NCBI GenBank assembly: GCA_947626685.1
Contig: CANQTD010000009.1
Coordinates: 1-56,069, forward strand
Length of the DNA: 56,069 bases
Direction of reading: 5' to 3'
Origin: an uncultured Clostridia bacterium
GTDB lineage: Bacteria; Bacillota; Clostridia; Christensenellales; Borkfalkiaceae
Part shown: positions 42,178-50,869 of the stretch, one piece after another
How the letters are laid out: each line of letters begins with the position of its first letter
How positions within the stretch are numbered: position 1 is the stretch's first letter
The notes under the pieces: model-generated
The model's database searches: none
What the model was told of the DNA's origin: nothing
Seen by the model: the letters and a program-made list of their open reading frames with translations, nothing else
Program-made: the position numbers and the translations under genes

Positions 42178-43536
42178 TCAATCTGCCCTTCCGCGCAGGT
42201 AGCGGAGAACGGCTTTTTCCAGCGTTTCCCTGTTGTTGAGCCTCCCGCAGGCAAGGCAAATGTCGAGAAGGCGCGCAAGGACGGCCGAGGTCTCCTCCGC
42301 GGGCACGCCGAAAGACTGCACCTTTGCGCCGCCGATGGCGAGTTCCTTCACCGAAAAGGGCACCCCCTCCCTGCGCATGTCGGAGAGGACGCGCTCCCAC
42401 TTGACGACGGTGGGCGCGGGGGAAACGACCTCCTTGCAGGCGGAAAAATCGGCCTGCTTGAGGGCGAGAAGGAGGGGGAGCTTGTCGCCCAGCGCGCGGA
42501 TCTCCCGCCGCACTTTGATCTCGCGCATCTTTCCGTCGAAGTCCCGCATGTGCATCTTCACGAGGAGAGCCGTCTCTTGGGTGAGCGCGCGGGGAGCTTT
42601 GAGGCGGGTGAGGATCTCCTCCGCGATGCGCGCGCCCTCTTCGGCATGCGCGTAAAAGTTGCCGTCGCGGGCAAAACAGTACGGTTTTCCCACGTCGTGC
42701 AGCAGGGCGGCGAAGCGGATCTCCGAGGGCGAATAGCGCACGCAGCGCAGCGAATGTTCGAGCACATCGTGGACATGGTAGTCCTCTCTTTGGTCAAGCC
42801 CGTCTCCCGCGGCAAGTTCGGGCAGGATCTCTTTGAGCACGCCCGTCTCCTTCAGAACGCAGAGCCCGCGGTAGGGAGCTTCCTTGTCGCCGCGCTTCCT
42901 GTCGGCGAGCAGAAGGAGGCGCAGCTCGGCAAAGACGCGTTCTGGCGCGATATCGCGGATGAGCGCGGCGTTGCGCCTTGCCCCCGAGAGGGCTTCGGCG
43001 TCGGGCGAAAATCCCGTCTCCGCGGAGAGGCGTGCGAGCCGCATGAGCCGCAGGCCGTCCTCGCCGAACACGCGCTCCGCTTCCCGCACCGTGCGGAGAA
43101 TGCCCTTGCGGATATCGCCGATCCCGCCGAGGGGGTCGGAAAACGCGTCCCCGCGGATGTCGTAGTAGACGGCGTTCGCGCAAAAATCGCGGCGGCGGGC
43201 GTCCGTTCCGATATCCTCCGTGAACGCGATCTCGCTCGGCGTGTGGACGCCCCGCACATACTTGTCGGAGCGGAAGCGGGTAAACTCGTAGCCGCTCTCC
43301 CCGTCCGTGAGCTTCACGGTACCCGTATGGCGGTACACGCTGCGGACATGGATGCCCTCTCTTTCGGCTGCGGCGATGAGCTCGTCCTCAGACATGGGGG
43401 AGGCGAGATCCCAATCGGCGTCCTTTGCGAGGGGGTAGCCCGCAAGAAAGTCGCGCACGCTTCCCCCGACGACGTAGAGGGGGGCGGGGCATGCTTCCGC
43501 GAGCGCGATGAGGGGTTTTGGAAGGAATTTTTTCAT
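42178..43536 (-). CDS. cca: CCA-adding tRNA nucleotidyltransferase
   Basis: A 452-residue class II enzyme that builds or repairs tRNA 3'-CCA ends. Nucleotidyltransferase head: YVVGGSVRDFLAG (residues 20-32) with metal-binding DADWD, RRRDFCANAVYYD (about 111) and the EDGLRLMRLARL basic motif. An HD domain follows (about 245-330, LEHSLRCV...AALLHDVGKP and HAEEGARIA), as in the bacterial poly(A)/CCA group with HD. Divergent from the lipid kinase gene. The 80-bp gap to it contains two overlapping promoters. Confidence 0.92.
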   Translation of the reverse strand: MKKFLPKPLIALAEACPAPLYVVGGSVRDFLAGYPLAKDADWDLASPMSEDELIAAAEREGIHVRSVYRHTGTVKLTDGESGYEFTRFRSDKYVRGVHTPSEIAFTEDIGTDARRRDFCANAVYYDIRGDAFSDPLGGIGDIRKGILRTVREAERVFGEDGLRLMRLARLSAETGFSPDAEALSGARRNAALIRDIAPERVFAELRLLLLADRKRGDKEAPYRGLCVLKETGVLKEILPELAAGDGLDQREDYHVHDVLEHSLRCVRYSPSEIRFAALLHDVGKPYCFARDGNFYAHAEEGARIAEEILTRLKAPRALTQETALLVKMHMRDFDGKMREIKVRREIRALGDKLPLLLALKQADFSACKEVVSPAPTVVKWERVLSDMRREGVPFSVKELAIGGAKVQSFGVPAEETSAVLARLLDICLACGRLNNRETLEKAVLRYLRGRAD

Positions 43537-43571
43537 ACGTTCCTGCCTTGCGAGAAAATTTTCATAAATTC

Positions 43572-43623
43572 AGTATAGCAGATTCCGAAAAAAATTGCAA
43601 TTCTCCGCGAGATATTGTATAAT
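43572..43623. promoter_or_regulatory. Divergent promoters sharing one palindromic -35 box
   Basis: TTGCAA (43595-43600) is its own reverse complement. To the right a 17-bp spacer leads to TATAAT (43618-43623) for the lipid kinase gene. To the left a 17-bp spacer leads to TATACT (minus strand, 43577-43572) for cca. Confidence 0.8.
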
Positions 43624-43668
43624 ACGGAAGAAGGCATTACACGAGAAACACAAAAGAAGAGGACGGGC

Positions 43669-44526
43669 ATGCTGCACTTTATCGTGAATCCGAAGGCGAA
43701 AAAGATCGGGGATCTCCTCGGCAAGATCGCGGAGAAACTCAACGCGCAGGACATTGCATTCGATTTCCACACGGGGGAGAGCAAAGAGGATATGCGCGCG
43801 ATCGCGCGCTCGCTCACCGAAGAGCCCGCGACGGTCATCGCCGTCGGCGGGGACGGGACCCTCAACGACGTGCTCTCGGGCGTCCGTCCCGAAAACGCCA
43901 CCTTAGGCGTCATACCCGTCGGCACGGGGAACGACTTCGCCGCTTCCGCAGGGATCCCGCACGGTCTCGTCGCGCTCGACCTCATTCTCGCGGGCGGGGC
44001 GAAATACACCGACTTCATCGACTGCGGGGACGGGCTCCGCAGCATGAACATCGCGGGGCTGGGCATCGACGTCGACATTCTCGAACGGTGCAGCCGCATG
44101 CGTCGCGGGGGAAGAAAGAGCAAGTACTTTCTCGGCCTGCTCTCCTCGCTCCGCAACTACAAGGGGCAGAAGATCGAGGTCTCCGCGGACGGGGCGACGT
44201 TCCGCGAGAACGCCTTCATCGCGTCGGTCTGCAACGGCAGACAGTTCGGCGCGGGCATTCCCATCTGCCCGCCCGCCGTCATCGACGACGGCAAGCTCGA
44301 GCTCGTCGTGATCTCCGTCCCCAAGCGGAGCAAATACATTCCCCTGCTCATCAAACTCATGCGGGGGAAGATCTTGAACGACCCCATCGTACGGCACATT
44401 TTCTGCGAGGAAGTGCGGATCGTCCAGATCGAGGGCAAGACGGTGGAACTCGACGGGGAGCTCGTCCCCGCGCACATTCTCTCCGCGCGCGTCGTGCACG
44501 GCGTCCTGCGCATGTTCAGAGGCTGA
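43669..44526 (+). CDS. Diacylglycerol/lipid kinase, DagK family
   Basis: A 285-residue soluble lipid kinase. FIVNPKAKK (residues 4-12), the nucleotide-binding AVGGDGTLNDVLSG (about 59-72) and IPVGTGNDFA (about 84-93) are the diagnostic DAGK-catalytic motifs. The C-terminal beta domain includes QFGAGIPICPPAVIDDGKLELVVI and ends with ELDGELVPA. It phosphorylates diacylglycerol or a similar lipid for phospholipid recycling. Start at 43669 after AGAAGAGGA. One bp separates it from the phosphatase gene. Confidence 0.92.
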   Translation: MLHFIVNPKAKKIGDLLGKIAEKLNAQDIAFDFHTGESKEDMRAIARSLTEEPATVIAVGGDGTLNDVLSGVRPENATLGVIPVGTGNDFAASAGIPHGLVALDLILAGGAKYTDFIDCGDGLRSMNIAGLGIDVDILERCSRMRRGGRKSKYFLGLLSSLRNYKGQKIEVSADGATFRENAFIASVCNGRQFGAGIPICPPAVIDDGKLELVVISVPKRSKYIPLLIKLMRGKILNDPIVRHIFCEEVRIVQIEGKTVELDGELVPAHILSARVVHGVLRMFRG

Positions 44527-44527
44527 T

Positions 44528-45586
44528 ATGGCAAATCTCTACCGGGATGTTCTCGACAGCATCCCCACGGCGGCGGTCGTCGTCGACAACAGCTATCGCG
44601 TGAAATACATGAACCGCGCGTTCGGCGACTATTTCCGCGCGGGCAAGCGGAAGGGCACCCTCCGCGACATTACCCATTGCGGCGAAAACGAGGGCAAGTG
44701 CGGTGAAGGGGTCCGCTGCGCATACTGTTCCCTCAAAAACCTGTTCGCCGAAGTCATCTATTCGGGCAAGACGGCGTTCCGCAAGATCTTCGTCGGCAGC
44801 GGCGAAGAGGGGCTCGCCCTCCGCATGAAAGTCCAGCCGCTCGGCAAATACTTCCTCGGCGTCGTCGACAACGCATACGAGATGGAGATCGCGCAGGAGA
44901 TGCACTCGGCGCAGACCATCCAGCAGCGTCTCCTTCCTCCCGCAAGGGGCGGGAAGGGGGTCCCCTACTGCTTCACCTACATTCCCTGCCGCGAGATCGG
45001 CGGCGATCTCCCCGACGTCTATGAGACGGAAGGGGGCACGATGGGGCTCATCGCGGATGTCTCGGGCAAGGGCGTCGCCGCGGGCATGCTCTCCGCATTC
45101 GTCAAGGCGGGGTGGGACCGCAGCGAGCGTTCCCCCGCCGCAGCCATCACCAAACTCAACGCCAAATTTCAGGAGATGAACCCCGACGAGCGGTCCTACA
45201 TCACCGCCGCGGCCGTGTGTATCGACAAGGAACGCTCCGAGATCCGTTACAGTTTCGCGGGGCACAACGCGCCCATTCTGCTCAAAAAGGAAGAGGGCAT
45301 CTTCGAGATCGAGGGGAGCACGCCCCCCATCTCCACATGGATCCCCGGGTTCGTCTATGAGGACCGCGCCGTCCCCTATAAAAAGGGGGAGATCCTCGTG
45401 ATGCTCACCGACGGCGTCACCGAGAGCAAGAGCCCCGCGGGGGAGCAGTTCGGCGTGGAGCGCGTGGAGGAAGTCCTCCGCCGTTCGGCGCGGGCGGACC
45501 TCTTCATCGAACGGCTGAAATCGTCGCTCAAAAATTTCTGCGGCACGTTTGCCGACGACATTACGGCGATCGCCTTCGATCTCTGA
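44528..45586 (+). CDS. PAS-PP2C (SpoIIE/RsbU-type) protein phosphatase
   Basis: A 352-residue signalling protein. The PAS domain (about 1-115) contains a Cys-rich insert HCGENEGKCGEGVRCAYC (about 50-67), which could bind a metal or Fe-S cluster. A short coiled linker follows (AQEMHSAQTIQQRLLP), then the PP2C/SpoIIE domain (about 145-352) with REIGGDLPD, IADVSGKGVAAGM, LTDGVTESKS and the final DDITAIAF. The metal Asp residues are all present; FY of the usual GGDFYD is LP. It likely dephosphorylates an anti-sigma antagonist. Translationally coupled to the lipid kinase. Confidence 0.88.
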   Translation: MANLYRDVLDSIPTAAVVVDNSYRVKYMNRAFGDYFRAGKRKGTLRDITHCGENEGKCGEGVRCAYCSLKNLFAEVIYSGKTAFRKIFVGSGEEGLALRMKVQPLGKYFLGVVDNAYEMEIAQEMHSAQTIQQRLLPPARGGKGVPYCFTYIPCREIGGDLPDVYETEGGTMGLIADVSGKGVAAGMLSAFVKAGWDRSERSPAAAITKLNAKFQEMNPDERSYITAAAVCIDKERSEIRYSFAGHNAPILLKKEEGIFEIEGSTPPISTWIPGFVYEDRAVPYKKGEILVMLTDGVTESKSPAGEQFGVERVEEVLRRSARADLFIERLKSSLKNFCGTFADDITAIAFDL

Positions 45587-45606
45587 CGATTCCGAAAAAG
45601 GGCATG

Positions 45607-45640
45607 AAAAAACCGCTCCCGAGGCAGGGAGCGGTTTTTT
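45607..45640. terminator. Bidirectional terminator between convergent genes
   Basis: AAAAAACCGCTCCC (45607-45620) pairs with GGGAGCGGTTTTTT (45627-45640), loop GAGGCA. It serves the phosphatase gene and the opposite small membrane gene. Confidence 0.95.
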
Positions 45641-45651
45641 GTGTCTCATTC

Positions 45652-45891
45652 TTATTCCTGGAAGAAGAGAGAGCCCTGAACAGCGTACCAAATCCCATCG
45701 AAGAGCGTGACAATCCACGATCCACCGATGAGAGTGATAACAATGGCCATCACAAGGTTGGTAGTGGTGTTCTTTTTGATGTAGATCGACCATCTGACGA
45801 GCGCGTCGACGATCCAGCCGACGAACGGAATGCAGAGCAAGACGATCTGAAGAGGCTTGCTCAAATTAAAGAACCAAGTATCAACGTTCAT
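45652..45891 (-). CDS. Small two-helix membrane protein
   Basis: A 79-residue protein with two membrane segments (about 14-32 and 44-65) and few charged residues. No family recognised. It has its own good promoter (45924-45952), an AAGGAGATG box and a shared terminator, so it is a real monocistronic gene. The helical hairpin PFVGWIVDALVRW and the IGGSWIVTLFDGIW segment resemble YqaE- or PQ-like small membrane proteins only loosely. Confidence 0.75.
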   Translation of the reverse strand: MNVDTWFFNLSKPLQIVLLCIPFVGWIVDALVRWSIYIKKNTTTNLVMAIVITLIGGSWIVTLFDGIWYAVQGSLFFQE

Positions 45892-45923
45892 TGTTACATC
45901 TCCTTATATTTTTTTATAGTTTC

Positions 45924-45952
45924 ATTTTACATGATTCGCCCTGCAATGTCAA
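45924..45952 (-). promoter_or_regulatory. Promoter of the small membrane protein gene
   Basis: Minus strand: TTGACA (45952-45947), 17-bp spacer, TAAAAT (45929-45924). Confidence 0.78.
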
Positions 45953-46089
45953 GGGTTTCCAAGAAAATTTTTGAAAAAATTTTCACAAAAAAATCGGACA
46001 AGCCTCGGACATGTCCCCACGGAATTCGCTCAATGCCGCTTTTTTGCGCGTTTTTTCCCCGTTTTTTCGGAGAAAGGGAACGGGGGCCT

Positions 46090-46623
46090 TCAAATGCTCG
46101 CTTTCTTGAACGTTTTTCCGTCGGTCACATCCTTCCAGAGGAGGGAATTTCCCTCGAGAACGAGGTAGGAATGCGGTGAATTTTCCTTCGGGATGGAGAC
46201 GGAGCCGCAATTCACATAGGTGAAGAGCTCTTTTTCCTCGAAGGCGGGGACGTGAAAGTGGCCGTTCACGAGGACGTCGCCCTTTTTGAGGAGCGCGGGG
46301 GTGCGGTGGCCGTGCGTGAGCACGAACGTGCTCCCGTTCCACGGCAGGATGCAGTACTCCGCGCCGATGGGAAATTCGAGGACGAGGGTATCGACGTCGC
46401 TGTCACAGTTGCCCTGCACGCAGAGGATGCGGTCCTTCAACGAATTGAGGATCTCCGCGCAGGCGAGCGTGGAGTACTCCTCGGGGAGGGGGTTGCGCGC
46501 GCCGTGGTAGAGGAGATCGCCGAGGAGGATGAGTTTTTCCGCCCCCTCTTCGAGAAAGCGTTCTTTGAGCATGCGGCAGTATTTCGCCGAGCCGTGGATA
46601 TCCGATGCGATGACGTATTTCAT
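46090..46623 (-). CDS. YfcE-type metallophosphodiesterase
   Basis: A 177-residue calcineurin-like phosphoesterase with the full two-metal set: SDIHGS (residues 7-12), LLGDLLYHG (33-41), GNCDSD (about 71), LTHGH (about 101) and NGHFHV (about 119). YfcE proteins hydrolyse phosphodiester bonds in small substrates; the physiological one is unknown. Last gene of the minus-strand group cls-HAD-yfcE, 21 bp after the HAD gene stop. Confidence 0.93.
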   Translation of the reverse strand: MKYVIASDIHGSAKYCRMLKERFLEEGAEKLILLGDLLYHGARNPLPEEYSTLACAEILNSLKDRILCVQGNCDSDVDTLVLEFPIGAEYCILPWNGSTFVLTHGHRTPALLKKGDVLVNGHFHVPAFEEKELFTYVNCGSVSIPKENSPHSYLVLEGNSLLWKDVTDGKTFKKASI

Positions 46624-46644
46624 AATGTTCTCCTTGATGAGATC

Positions 46645-47439
46645 TCAAAGTTCCCGTGCGAGCAGTTCGCGGAGTTTGACGAGCACCCCGCCCTCGCCGT
46701 TGGCGGGGATGACCTGCCCGATGCGCGCCTTCAACGGGGGATAGGCGTTTTCGGGGACATATGCCGTTCCGCACGCCGCAAGCATCTCGTAATCGTTCAT
46801 GTGGTCGCCGAACGCCATACATTCCTCCCGCTTCAGCCCGAAGCGTTCCTGTATGACGCGGACCGCCGCGCCCTTGTTCACCGACGGAGCGGAGACGTCG
46901 CACCACGACGCGCCCGAGAGCATCGTGCGGAGGCGGGGCAGATGTTCTTGCAGGATGCGGACGCTTTTTTCGGAAAGATTTTCGCCGTACACCGCGATCT
47001 TGCACACAGGTTCCCTTCCGACCGCGCGGTCGAGGCTGCCGAGCAAAATGCAGTTGGTGTACGCAGCGGCCGCCTCGTCGTAAAAGGGCGGCTCCGCGTT
47101 TTCTATGTAAGCGTTCGTCTCCCCGCAGAGCAGGGGGGAGAGACCGCGGACGGAGCGGATGACTTGGAGCGCGTCACGGGCGTCCCCGTCCGCAACGGGG
47201 TTGAGGAGCAGGGTCTGCCCGCGATACTTGACGAGGGCGCCGTTCTCGCAGATGAACACGACGCGGTCGGCGACGGGCGCGAAGAGCTTTTTCAGGTTCG
47301 CGTACTGCCGTCCGCTCGCGGGCGCGAAGAGGATCCCGCGGCGGTGTAGCTGTTCGATCAGGCCGAAGATCTCCCCGGGGAGTTCCTTGCTGTCGGGCAG
47401 GAGCGTTCCGTCCAGATCGGTCGCGATGAATTTGATCAT
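46645..47439 (-). CDS. Cof-type HAD hydrolase
   Basis: A 264-residue HAD superfamily IIB phosphatase. Motif I FIATDLDGTLLP (residues 4-15), motif II in FAPASGR (about 40), motif III Lys in SVNKGAAV (about 190) and motif IV FGDHMNDYEMLAA (about 212-224) are intact, with a C2-type cap between. It probably dephosphorylates sugar phosphates or flavin-type phosphates; substrate not predictable. The ATG at 47439 is 20 bp after the cls stop. Confidence 0.93.
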   Translation of the reverse strand: MIKFIATDLDGTLLPDSKELPGEIFGLIEQLHRRGILFAPASGRQYANLKKLFAPVADRVVFICENGALVKYRGQTLLLNPVADGDARDALQVIRSVRGLSPLLCGETNAYIENAEPPFYDEAAAAYTNCILLGSLDRAVGREPVCKIAVYGENLSEKSVRILQEHLPRLRTMLSGASWCDVSAPSVNKGAAVRVIQERFGLKREECMAFGDHMNDYEMLAACGTAYVPENAYPPLKARIGQVIPANGEGGVLVKLRELLAREL

Positions 47440-47458
47440 AGGGTACCTCGGAGCCGTT

Positions 47459-48898
47459 TTAAGTGAGAGGGGCGAAGAGCATGCAGAGCTTCCCCAAAGC
47501 CCGTACGAAGGCGTTCGCTTTTGCGGGCGGCGCGCTCTGCTTCCAACAGGCGAGAAAGTCGCGTTCGACGTCCGCCGCAAAGGTCTCGCTCTCGAACAAC
47601 GCCCCGCATTCCGCCTGCACATAGAAACTGCGGAAGTCGAGATTGTAGCTCGAAACGAGGGCGTACCGCCCGTCCGCCGCAGCGCATTTCGCATGGAGGA
47701 AGCCGGGGGTGTATTCGCGCACGCCGACCCCGCGTCGGAGAAGCTCGCGCGCATAGGCGCGCGTCAAAAAGAAAACGGGCTTTTTATCGGGAATGTGCGG
47801 AATGAGCACGCGCACGTCCACGCCCGCCCGCGCCGCGGCAGAGAGCGCGTCTGCCGCGCCCCGCGGCAGGGAGAGATAGGGGGTTGTGAGAAAGAGCGTC
47901 CTTTCCGCGTGCGAAATAAAGTCGCAAAAGACGGCGGGGAAGAGCCGTTCGCTCCCCGCGGCGTCGTCCGCAAGGGGGACAAAGGGGAGCCCGCCCTCCT
48001 CGCTTTTTTGGGGCGGAACAATGCCGTCAGACGGCCGAAGAGCATACCATGTCCGAAGGAAGAGCTCAGAAAACGCGTTTGCACCCTCCATGCGGACAAC
48101 GCTGTCCTTCCAATGCCCGAAGCGGATGCGCTCTCCGATATATTCGTCGGCGAGGTTCGCGCCGCCCGTATAGCAGACGCCGTCGACGATCGCGAGTTTG
48201 CGGTGGTCCCGCTTCGAAAAGCCGCGCCGCGGTTTTAAGGGGCGAAAGACGGCGGCGCGCACGCCCTTTTTTCCGAGTTCGCGCGCATAGTCGTCGGGAA
48301 GAGTGAAGGCACAGCCGAAATCGTCGTAAATCAGGCGAACGTCCACGCCCTCGCAGGCCTTTTTCTCCAAGACGGCGAGCACGTTCCCCCAGAACACGCC
48401 GCGGTCGACAATGTAAAATTCGAGCCAGATCCGCTCTTTCGCGCCCTCGAGGTCGGCGAGGAGCCGCTCATAGAAATCGCGCCCCGCGGGGAGATATTCG
48501 AGGGAGCGCACCCTGCCCGCGGGCAGCCCCGTTGCCTGTTCCGACAGGGCGGCTACGCGTGAAAAGAGGCCACCATGTCCGAGATCGACCCTTTCGCGCC
48601 GTAAAAATTCCTGTTTTTTCTCGCGGAAGAAGAGGCAGAGCGCGGCGCCCACCCACGGGAGAAAGAGGAGCATGAGACGCGCCGTCTTTTTCTCGGGAAG
48701 GGCGTCGGATATCACGACGTCGAGCGCGGCGGCAAAGGAAAACGCCCGTTCGAGAGCTGCGACGGGCGCAAGCAGGCGGGGCAGCCATACGGCGAGAGCC
48801 GCGACCCCCGCGACGGCGGCGGCGAAGAGGAGCACGCACGGGAACAATCTGCCGCGGAAGAAGTATTTCACCTTGCGCATATGTACCGTTCGCGACAT
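47459..48898 (-). CDS. cls: Cardiolipin synthase, phospholipase D family
   Basis: A 479-residue membrane enzyme. Three N-terminal hydrophobic segments (about 15-38, 45-66 and 77-92) are followed by two PLD domains with HKD motifs: HRKLAIVDG (about 218-226) and HAKCAAADG (about 390-398), each in H-x-K-x4-D form. The pair joins phosphatidylglycerol molecules into cardiolipin. Start at 48898; the ATG at 48880 is also possible and would remove six polar residues. Two copies of ACCATGTCCG (48046, 48572) lie in the coding sequence. First gene of cls-HAD-yfcE. Confidence 0.9.
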   Translation of the reverse strand: MSRTVHMRKVKYFFRGRLFPCVLLFAAAVAGVAALAVWLPRLLAPVAALERAFSFAAALDVVISDALPEKKTARLMLLFLPWVGAALCLFFREKKQEFLRRERVDLGHGGLFSRVAALSEQATGLPAGRVRSLEYLPAGRDFYERLLADLEGAKERIWLEFYIVDRGVFWGNVLAVLEKKACEGVDVRLIYDDFGCAFTLPDDYARELGKKGVRAAVFRPLKPRRGFSKRDHRKLAIVDGVCYTGGANLADEYIGERIRFGHWKDSVVRMEGANAFSELFLRTWYALRPSDGIVPPQKSEEGGLPFVPLADDAAGSERLFPAVFCDFISHAERTLFLTTPYLSLPRGAADALSAAARAGVDVRVLIPHIPDKKPVFFLTRAYARELLRRGVGVREYTPGFLHAKCAAADGRYALVSSYNLDFRSFYVQAECGALFESETFAADVERDFLACWKQSAPPAKANAFVRALGKLCMLFAPLT

Positions 48899-48929
48899 GG
48901 GGGTGATTTTTGGGCGCGCACCAAACCTC

Positions 48930-49283
48930 TTGGCTCCTCCCGAGGAGGAGCTGTCACGAAGTGACTGAGGTGGGTACGAATTTAGTACTCGCCCACCCCC
49001 ATATCCCCCTCCCACGGAGGGGGCAAGGGGCTCTGTTTTCCGAACCCCACAGGGGGAAAGCCTTTTCTTGGCGCCACCTTTGGGGGAGCTGTCGAGCGTT
49101 AGCGAGACAGAGGGGGTTCAGAACCCCTTTCCCCCGCTCCGCGGGTACTTTCTCGGGCAGGTAGATTCCTGCCCTCGGTCACCGTTCGCGCCTTCCGATG
49201 CGCTCACTCATCGCAAAATGCCGCGAAAAGCGCACTGTGCTTTTCGCGAGAAGTGCGTTTTGCGACCCCAAAGGGGACAGCAA
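48930..49283. repeat. Composite palindromic repeat, copy C
   Basis: Same-orientation relative of the 17.9-18.4 kb repeat, built of the same ordered blocks but with different insertions. It holds the CGGGCAGGTAGATTCCTGCC hairpin (49153) and the GCGAAAAGC/GCTTTTCGC hairpin (49223-49247). The rest of the gap (49284-49337) contains GCAAAACAAAATTTGTGAAC, which resembles parts of the 160-bp array. No gene seen. Confidence 0.88.
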
Positions 49284-49337
49284 GGTGGCGGTGCGTTTTG
49301 CGTCCTTGCAAAACAAAATTTGTGAACCCTGTGAACA

Positions 49338-50351
49338 TTATTGTAACAAATCTACATAGCACAGCTCGTTGACGTCGCGGTCGGTGCGGGCAAAATAGTT
49401 GGCGAGCAGTTCTTCCGCAAATTGCGCCTTGACGCAGTTCGCGCGGAAAGCCGTCGGGTCGACCGCCTTGTTCGCGACGAGATTGATCGCCGTTTTCAAA
49501 TATTTGACCCCATGTGATACGCACGCCACCGAAAGGTGCTTGCGGAGCGCGAGTTCCATATTGAGGATGAGCCTCGTCGTGCTCGCGGCGTAGTAGACGA
49601 CGCGGCCGTCCCGTTTGCAGAGGGAGAAGGCGAGTTCGCTCGCGTTGCCCGTTGCGGTCGCGATGTGGACCGCGCCCGCCGCAAGTCCTCCTCCCGTCAC
49701 CGAGGCGACGGTGTCGACGATGTTCCTGTCGTTCGGGAAGGCGTAGTAGACGCCGCACTCGCGCGCAAAATCGAGCTTCTTTTTGTCCGCGTCCACGAGA
49801 ATGGGCGCGGCCTGCTGGTAGATGAGGAGCTGGCAGACGAGGATGCCGATGAGGTCCGCCCCGACGACGGCGACATGCTGCCCTTTCTGGGCGCCGAGCT
49901 TGTCGCAGATCTCCTTTGCGGCGGCGATGTGGTGGAGCAGAAGCCCCCGTTCATCGGAGACGGAGGCGGGGAGTGCGGTCATGTCGTCGGGAGAGACGAG
50001 CACAAAGTCGCGGAGGAAGCCGTCCACCGTCCTTCCGCACGCATAGAAGTCGTCGGCGGAGAAGTCGCGCTTTTCGACGCCCTCCTGCGGGACGGGGCGG
50101 TATCCGTGGAGAAGGACGCGCGTTCCCTTCGGAAGTGCGTCCGCCTCGCCGTCCTCGGAGACGAAGCCCACGGCGAAACGGCCGGGGACGAGAGGGTACT
50201 TGACGCGCGCGTCGCCCGCATAGATTGCGGCGTCCTGACTGTTGAGGAGCACTTTTGTCACGCGGACGCGGAGCATTCCCTCGCGGCTCTCGGGCAGCGG
50301 GGTCTCCGTTTTGACGAGTTTTTTCGGTTCGACAAGATTCCAGACGTTCAT
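49338..50351 (-). CDS. MDR-superfamily dehydrogenase without zinc ligands
   Basis: A 337-residue medium-chain dehydrogenase/reductase. The N-terminal GroES-like domain (about 1-140) is followed by a Rossmann domain with VAVVGADLIGILVCQLL (about 160-176) and an acidic residue after the second strand (LVDADKKK). The Cys and Glu that bind catalytic zinc in alcohol dehydrogenases are absent: the region reads LLNSQDAAIYAGD and PGRFAVGFVSE. It may be a non-zinc reductase or an alditol-phosphate-type relative; substrate unknown. Monocistronic, with its own promoter. Confidence 0.8.
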   Translation of the reverse strand: MNVWNLVEPKKLVKTETPLPESREGMLRVRVTKVLLNSQDAAIYAGDARVKYPLVPGRFAVGFVSEDGEADALPKGTRVLLHGYRPVPQEGVEKRDFSADDFYACGRTVDGFLRDFVLVSPDDMTALPASVSDERGLLLHHIAAAKEICDKLGAQKGQHVAVVGADLIGILVCQLLIYQQAAPILVDADKKKLDFARECGVYYAFPNDRNIVDTVASVTGGGLAAGAVHIATATGNASELAFSLCKRDGRVVYYAASTTRLILNMELALRKHLSVACVSHGVKYLKTAINLVANKAVDPTAFRANCVKAQFAEELLANYFARTDRDVNELCYVDLLQ

Positions 50352-50391
50352 AATGCGGTCCTATCCTGCAATTTTCGTATTCTCAGACTAT

Positions 50392-50420
50392 ATTATACTG
50401 CAAAGGCGAACTTTTTGCAA
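50392..50420 (-). promoter_or_regulatory. Promoter of the MDR dehydrogenase
   Basis: Minus strand: TTGCAA (50420-50415), 17-bp spacer, TATAAT (50397-50392). Confidence 0.78.
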
Positions 50421-50510
50421 GGCTTTTTGCCCGATTTCGGCGATTTGGGCGCGGCGGCGAAAAAAATGCGCCCGCTTTTGCGTTTTTTTTGCGAGGGTCT
50501 TGAAAAACGG

Positions 50511-50539
50511 TTGACGAAACCGAAAAAAACAGATATAAT
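50511..50539 (+). promoter_or_regulatory. rpmE promoter
   Basis: TTGACG (50511-50516), 17-bp spacer, TATAAT (50534-50539). A GTGAGGTGA box precedes the ATG at 50583. Confidence 0.82.
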
Positions 50540-50582
50540 AGTCGCGTATCCGAAACGATAAGAAACAGTGAGGTGAACGATA

Positions 50583-50786
50583 ATGAAAACCGACATTCAT
50601 CCGAAATACCACGAGGTCACCGTCGTCTGCGCGTGCGGCGAGTCTTTTAAGACGGGCACCACGAAGGACGTCGAGACGCTCAAGGTCGATATTTGCAGCA
50701 AGTGCCATCCCTTCTTCACGGGGAGACAGAAGCTCGTCGATACCGGCGGCAGAGTCGATAAGTTCAAGAAAAGATACGGCATCTAA
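50583..50786 (+). CDS. rpmE: 50S ribosomal protein L31, zinc-binding type
   Basis: A 67-residue L31 of the C+ type: Cys at VCAC (residues 16 and 18) and CSKC (about 37 and 40) bind zinc. Family blocks [10 protein letters not shown] and [24 protein letters not shown] are complete. It bridges the two ribosomal subunits and is a zinc reserve in many bacteria. Followed by a weak terminator-like hairpin (CAGCC/GGCTG near 50799-50817, then TTTTCT). Confidence 0.97.
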   Translation: MKTDIHPKYHEVTVVCACGESFKTGTTKDVETLKVDICSKCHPFFTGRQKLVDTGGRVDKFKKRYGI

Positions 50787-50869
50787 GCAAAAGACAAGCA
50801 GCCTCGGTATGGGGCTGTTTTCTATAAGGGAGCTCTCCGAAAGGGGAGCCGCTTGAATGGTTTCCTATC

